Assembly (NCBI GenBank): GCA_018657165.1
Contig: JABHXS010000144.1
Span: 1 to 14,831, forward strand
Length of the DNA: 14,831 nt
Direction: 5' to 3'
DNA from: Nitrosomonadales bacterium
Lineage (GTDB): Bacteria; Pseudomonadota; Gammaproteobacteria; Burkholderiales; Methylophilaceae
The notes under the pieces are model-generated. The model had not been told where the DNA came from and made no database searches. It saw nothing but the letters and a program-made list of their open reading frames with translations. This document shows, in pieces, positions 13,442 to 14,831 of this stretch (its first letter is position 1; each line of letters opens with the position of its first letter). Position numbers and translations under genes: made by a program.

Positions 13442-14764
13442 TTAAATCCTCCCCCCCGAGCCGCCTTTAAAATTTGCTTTCTTTAAAAGGCCTTCGTATT
13501 GATAAGACATCATTTGTGACTGAACCTGAGTCATAAAATCCATTGTAACTACAACAATAATAAGAAGTGAGGTACCACCAAAATAAAATGGTGTATTAAA
13601 TTTTAAAATTAATAATTCAGGAAGTAGGCAAACTAGCGTGATGTATATAGACCCTATAAGTGTTAAACGTCCCATAATAGTATCTATATATTTTGCCGTT
13701 TGCTCACCTGGTCTTATACCTGGAACAAAAGCACCGCCTTTTTTTAAGTTATCTGCTGTTTCAGCTGGATTAAATGTGATAGCGGTATAAAAATATGAAA
13801 AGAATATAATAGCAACAGCAAACATAATAATATAAATTGGTTGTCCAGGTGAAATCGCTGCGCTAATATCTTTTAACCAGTACAAGCTTTCCCCAGAACC
13901 AAACCATCCTGCTATTGTCGCCGGGAATAAAATTACACTTGATGCAAAAATTGCTGGTATAACTCCCGCTTGATTAATTTTTAGAGGTAAGTGTGATGAC
14001 TGACCGCCGTACATCTTATTACCAACTTGTCTTTTCGCATAATTAATTGTGATCCTTCTTTGCCCTCTCTCAACAAAAACTACGATGGCAGTAACTAAAA
14101 CAACTGCTGCTAATAAGAAAAATACAAGTGGAATGGAAAAAGCTCCCGTCCTTGTTAGCTCAAGTGTATTCCCTAATGCGCTTGGAAGTCCAGCCACTAT
14201 ACCTGCAAATATAATCATCGAAATACCATTACCAATACCTCTTTCTGTAATTTGTTCGCCCAACCAAACTAAAAACATAGTTCCGCTCACAAGAGTTATT
14301 ACAGATGTCAGCCTAAAAGCCAAACCAGGATCTAAAACAAGACCAGGTTGTGCTTCAAGTGCAACCGTTATGCCTAGTGCTTGAAAGGCAGCCAATACAA
14401 CTGTTCCTTGGCGAGTGTATTGCGTTATTATTCTCTGTCCAGCCTGACCCTCTTTCTTTAATTCTTTTAATTTCTCTGACATGGATGTAAGCAAAGTCAT
14501 TATGATTGAAGCAGAAATATAAGGCATTATTCCAAGTGCAAAAACTGTAAAACGACTCAACGCTCCACCTGAGAACATATTGAACATCCCAAGAATTCCA
14601 CCGCTTTGTGAATCAAATAGTTTTTTTAGTTCAAAAGGGTCTATACCTGGAACAGGTATATGTGAACCTAATCGAAAAATAATTAAAGCACCCAGCAGAA
14701 ATAAGAGGCGACTTTTGAGTTCACCCATTTTACTTAACTGACCTAATGTAGAATTTTCAGCCAA
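13442..14764 (-). CDS. secY: protein translocase subunit SecY, TTG start
   Basis: SecY forms the protein-conducting channel of the inner membrane with SecE and SecG. The 440-residue product (E. coli 443) has ten membrane segments. LKSRLLFLLGALIIFRLGSH leads into HIPVPGIDPFELKKLF; then FNMFSGGALSRFTVFALGIM begins a conserved block, followed by WLGEQITERGIGNGISMIIF. The ribosome/SecA-binding cytosolic loops contain ERGQRRITINYAKRQVG (about 232-248) and ADNLKKGGAFVPGIRPGEQT. The C-terminus KGGSGGRI is Gly-rich. The start is a TTG: an in-frame stop lies two codons upstream, and starting at the ATG of codon 13 would trim the N-terminus relative to relatives. Only a weak GAAG precedes it, three bases after the upstream stop, so translation may depend on coupling to rplO. 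Confidence 0.98.
   Translation of the reverse strand: MAENSTLGQLSKMGELKSRLLFLLGALIIFRLGSHIPVPGIDPFELKKLFDSQSGGILGMFNMFSGGALSRFTVFALGIMPYISASIIMTLLTSMSEKLKELKKEGQAGQRIITQYTRQGTVVLAAFQALGITVALEAQPGLVLDPGLAFRLTSVITLVSGTMFLVWLGEQITERGIGNGISMIIFAGIVAGLPSALGNTLELTRTGAFSIPLVFFLLAAVVLVTAIVVFVERGQRRITINYAKRQVGNKMYGGQSSHLPLKINQAGVIPAIFASSVILFPATIAGWFGSGESLYWLKDISAAISPGQPIYIIMFAVAIIFFSYFYTAITFNPAETADNLKKGGAFVPGIRPGEQTAKYIDTIMGRLTLIGSIYITLVCLLPELLILKFNTPFYFGGTSLLIIVVVTMDFMTQVQSQMMSYQYEGLLKKANFKGGSGGRI
13448..13452 (-). promoter_or_regulatory. ribosome-binding site of infA embedded in the secY 3' end
   Basis: Reading leftward, GGAGG ends a run of seven G and lies six bases before the infA TTG. The same bases encode the last Gly-Gly-Arg of SecY. 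A G-run of this length stands out in an AT-rich genome, and its overlap with the ribosome-binding site explains it. Confidence 0.85.
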
Positions 14765-14767
14765 AAT

Positions 14768-14831
14768 TTACTTCGTTTTTTTTACGGGTTTATTTTTTAC
14801 TGAATCTTTTTTTTCTACTTTAGAAGTTGTA
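14768..14831 (-). CDS. rplO: probable 50S ribosomal protein L15, C-terminal end only
   Basis: Only the last 20 codons are in the window, ending DSVKNKPVKKTK before a TAA that lies three bases from the secY start. The identity rests on position: rplO precedes secY in nearly all bacterial spc operons. The visible residues are a Lys-rich, low-complexity tail that I do not recognise from L15 itself, which normally ends soon after an AAGGK-type segment. Either L15 carries an extra tail here or another gene has been inserted before secY. Confidence 0.6.
   Translation of the reverse strand, partial: TTSKVEKKDSVKNKPVKKTK

Noticed and set aside
14049..14384. Rightward 111-codon frame opposite secY
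   Set aside because: Thr/Ala/Pro-rich shadow of SecY membrane segments, with no initiation signal or family resemblance.
14724..14728. ATG at codon 13 of secY as the true start
   Set aside because: It has no ribosome-binding sequence and would remove an N-terminal segment present in related SecY proteins; the TTG at 14764 sits three bases after the upstream gene's stop.

Overview
The window is an AT-rich, tightly packed piece of bacterial chromosome. It holds 17 protein-coding genes (two cut by the window edges), one probable gene remnant, and no tRNA, rRNA, mobile element or CRISPR array. Protein sequence and gene order suggest a genome-streamlined betaproteobacterium, most like the methylotrophic Methylophilales (OM43 / Ca. 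Methylopumilus type). That placement is my inference: ribosomal protein S4 has the four-cysteine N-terminus usual in betaproteobacteria, the other ribosomal proteins are proteobacterial, and genes are separated by very few bases. The remembered family comparisons were not checked by any search.

Left part (1-5029): ilvD (branched-chain amino acid synthesis, leftward, 3' end missing) is divergent from lgt (lipoprotein maturation). lgt converges with, and overlaps by 17 bp, a leftward cstA-ybdD pair, a carbon-starvation type transporter with its small partner. Directly upstream of cstA is a 47-codon reading frame. It looks like the C-terminal stub of a DUF429-type protein and its stop codon abuts the cstA start.

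Middle part (5030-9894): a rightward cluster holds coaBC and dut, overlapping by 17 bp, then rpmB and rpmG behind their own candidate promoter. It combines coenzyme A synthesis, dUTP clean-up and two 50S proteins. It meets, with a 3-bp gap, a leftward pair of membrane genes: an MscS-type channel and the magnesium transporter mgtE.

Right part (9952-14831): the distal spc operon and the alpha operon run leftward as rplO (partial), secY, infA, rpmJ, rpsM, rpsK, rpsD, rpoA, rplQ. They end at a clear intrinsic terminator just before mgtE. A good sigma70-type promoter lies between rpmJ and rpsM, so the alpha operon can probably be transcribed independently. Three genes here (secY, infA, rpsD) use TTG starts. 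L17 carries a Lys/Ala-rich C-terminal tail built partly from an exact 30-bp tandem duplication, and the gene upstream of secY also ends in a Lys-rich tail.

I looked for a previously undescribed system and did not find one. Nearly everything is core housekeeping. The points worth following up are the DUF429-like remnant, the ribosomal protein tails, the TTG starts, the rpsM leader, and several genes without a Shine-Dalgarno sequence. No gene-free stretch exceeds about 110 bases.
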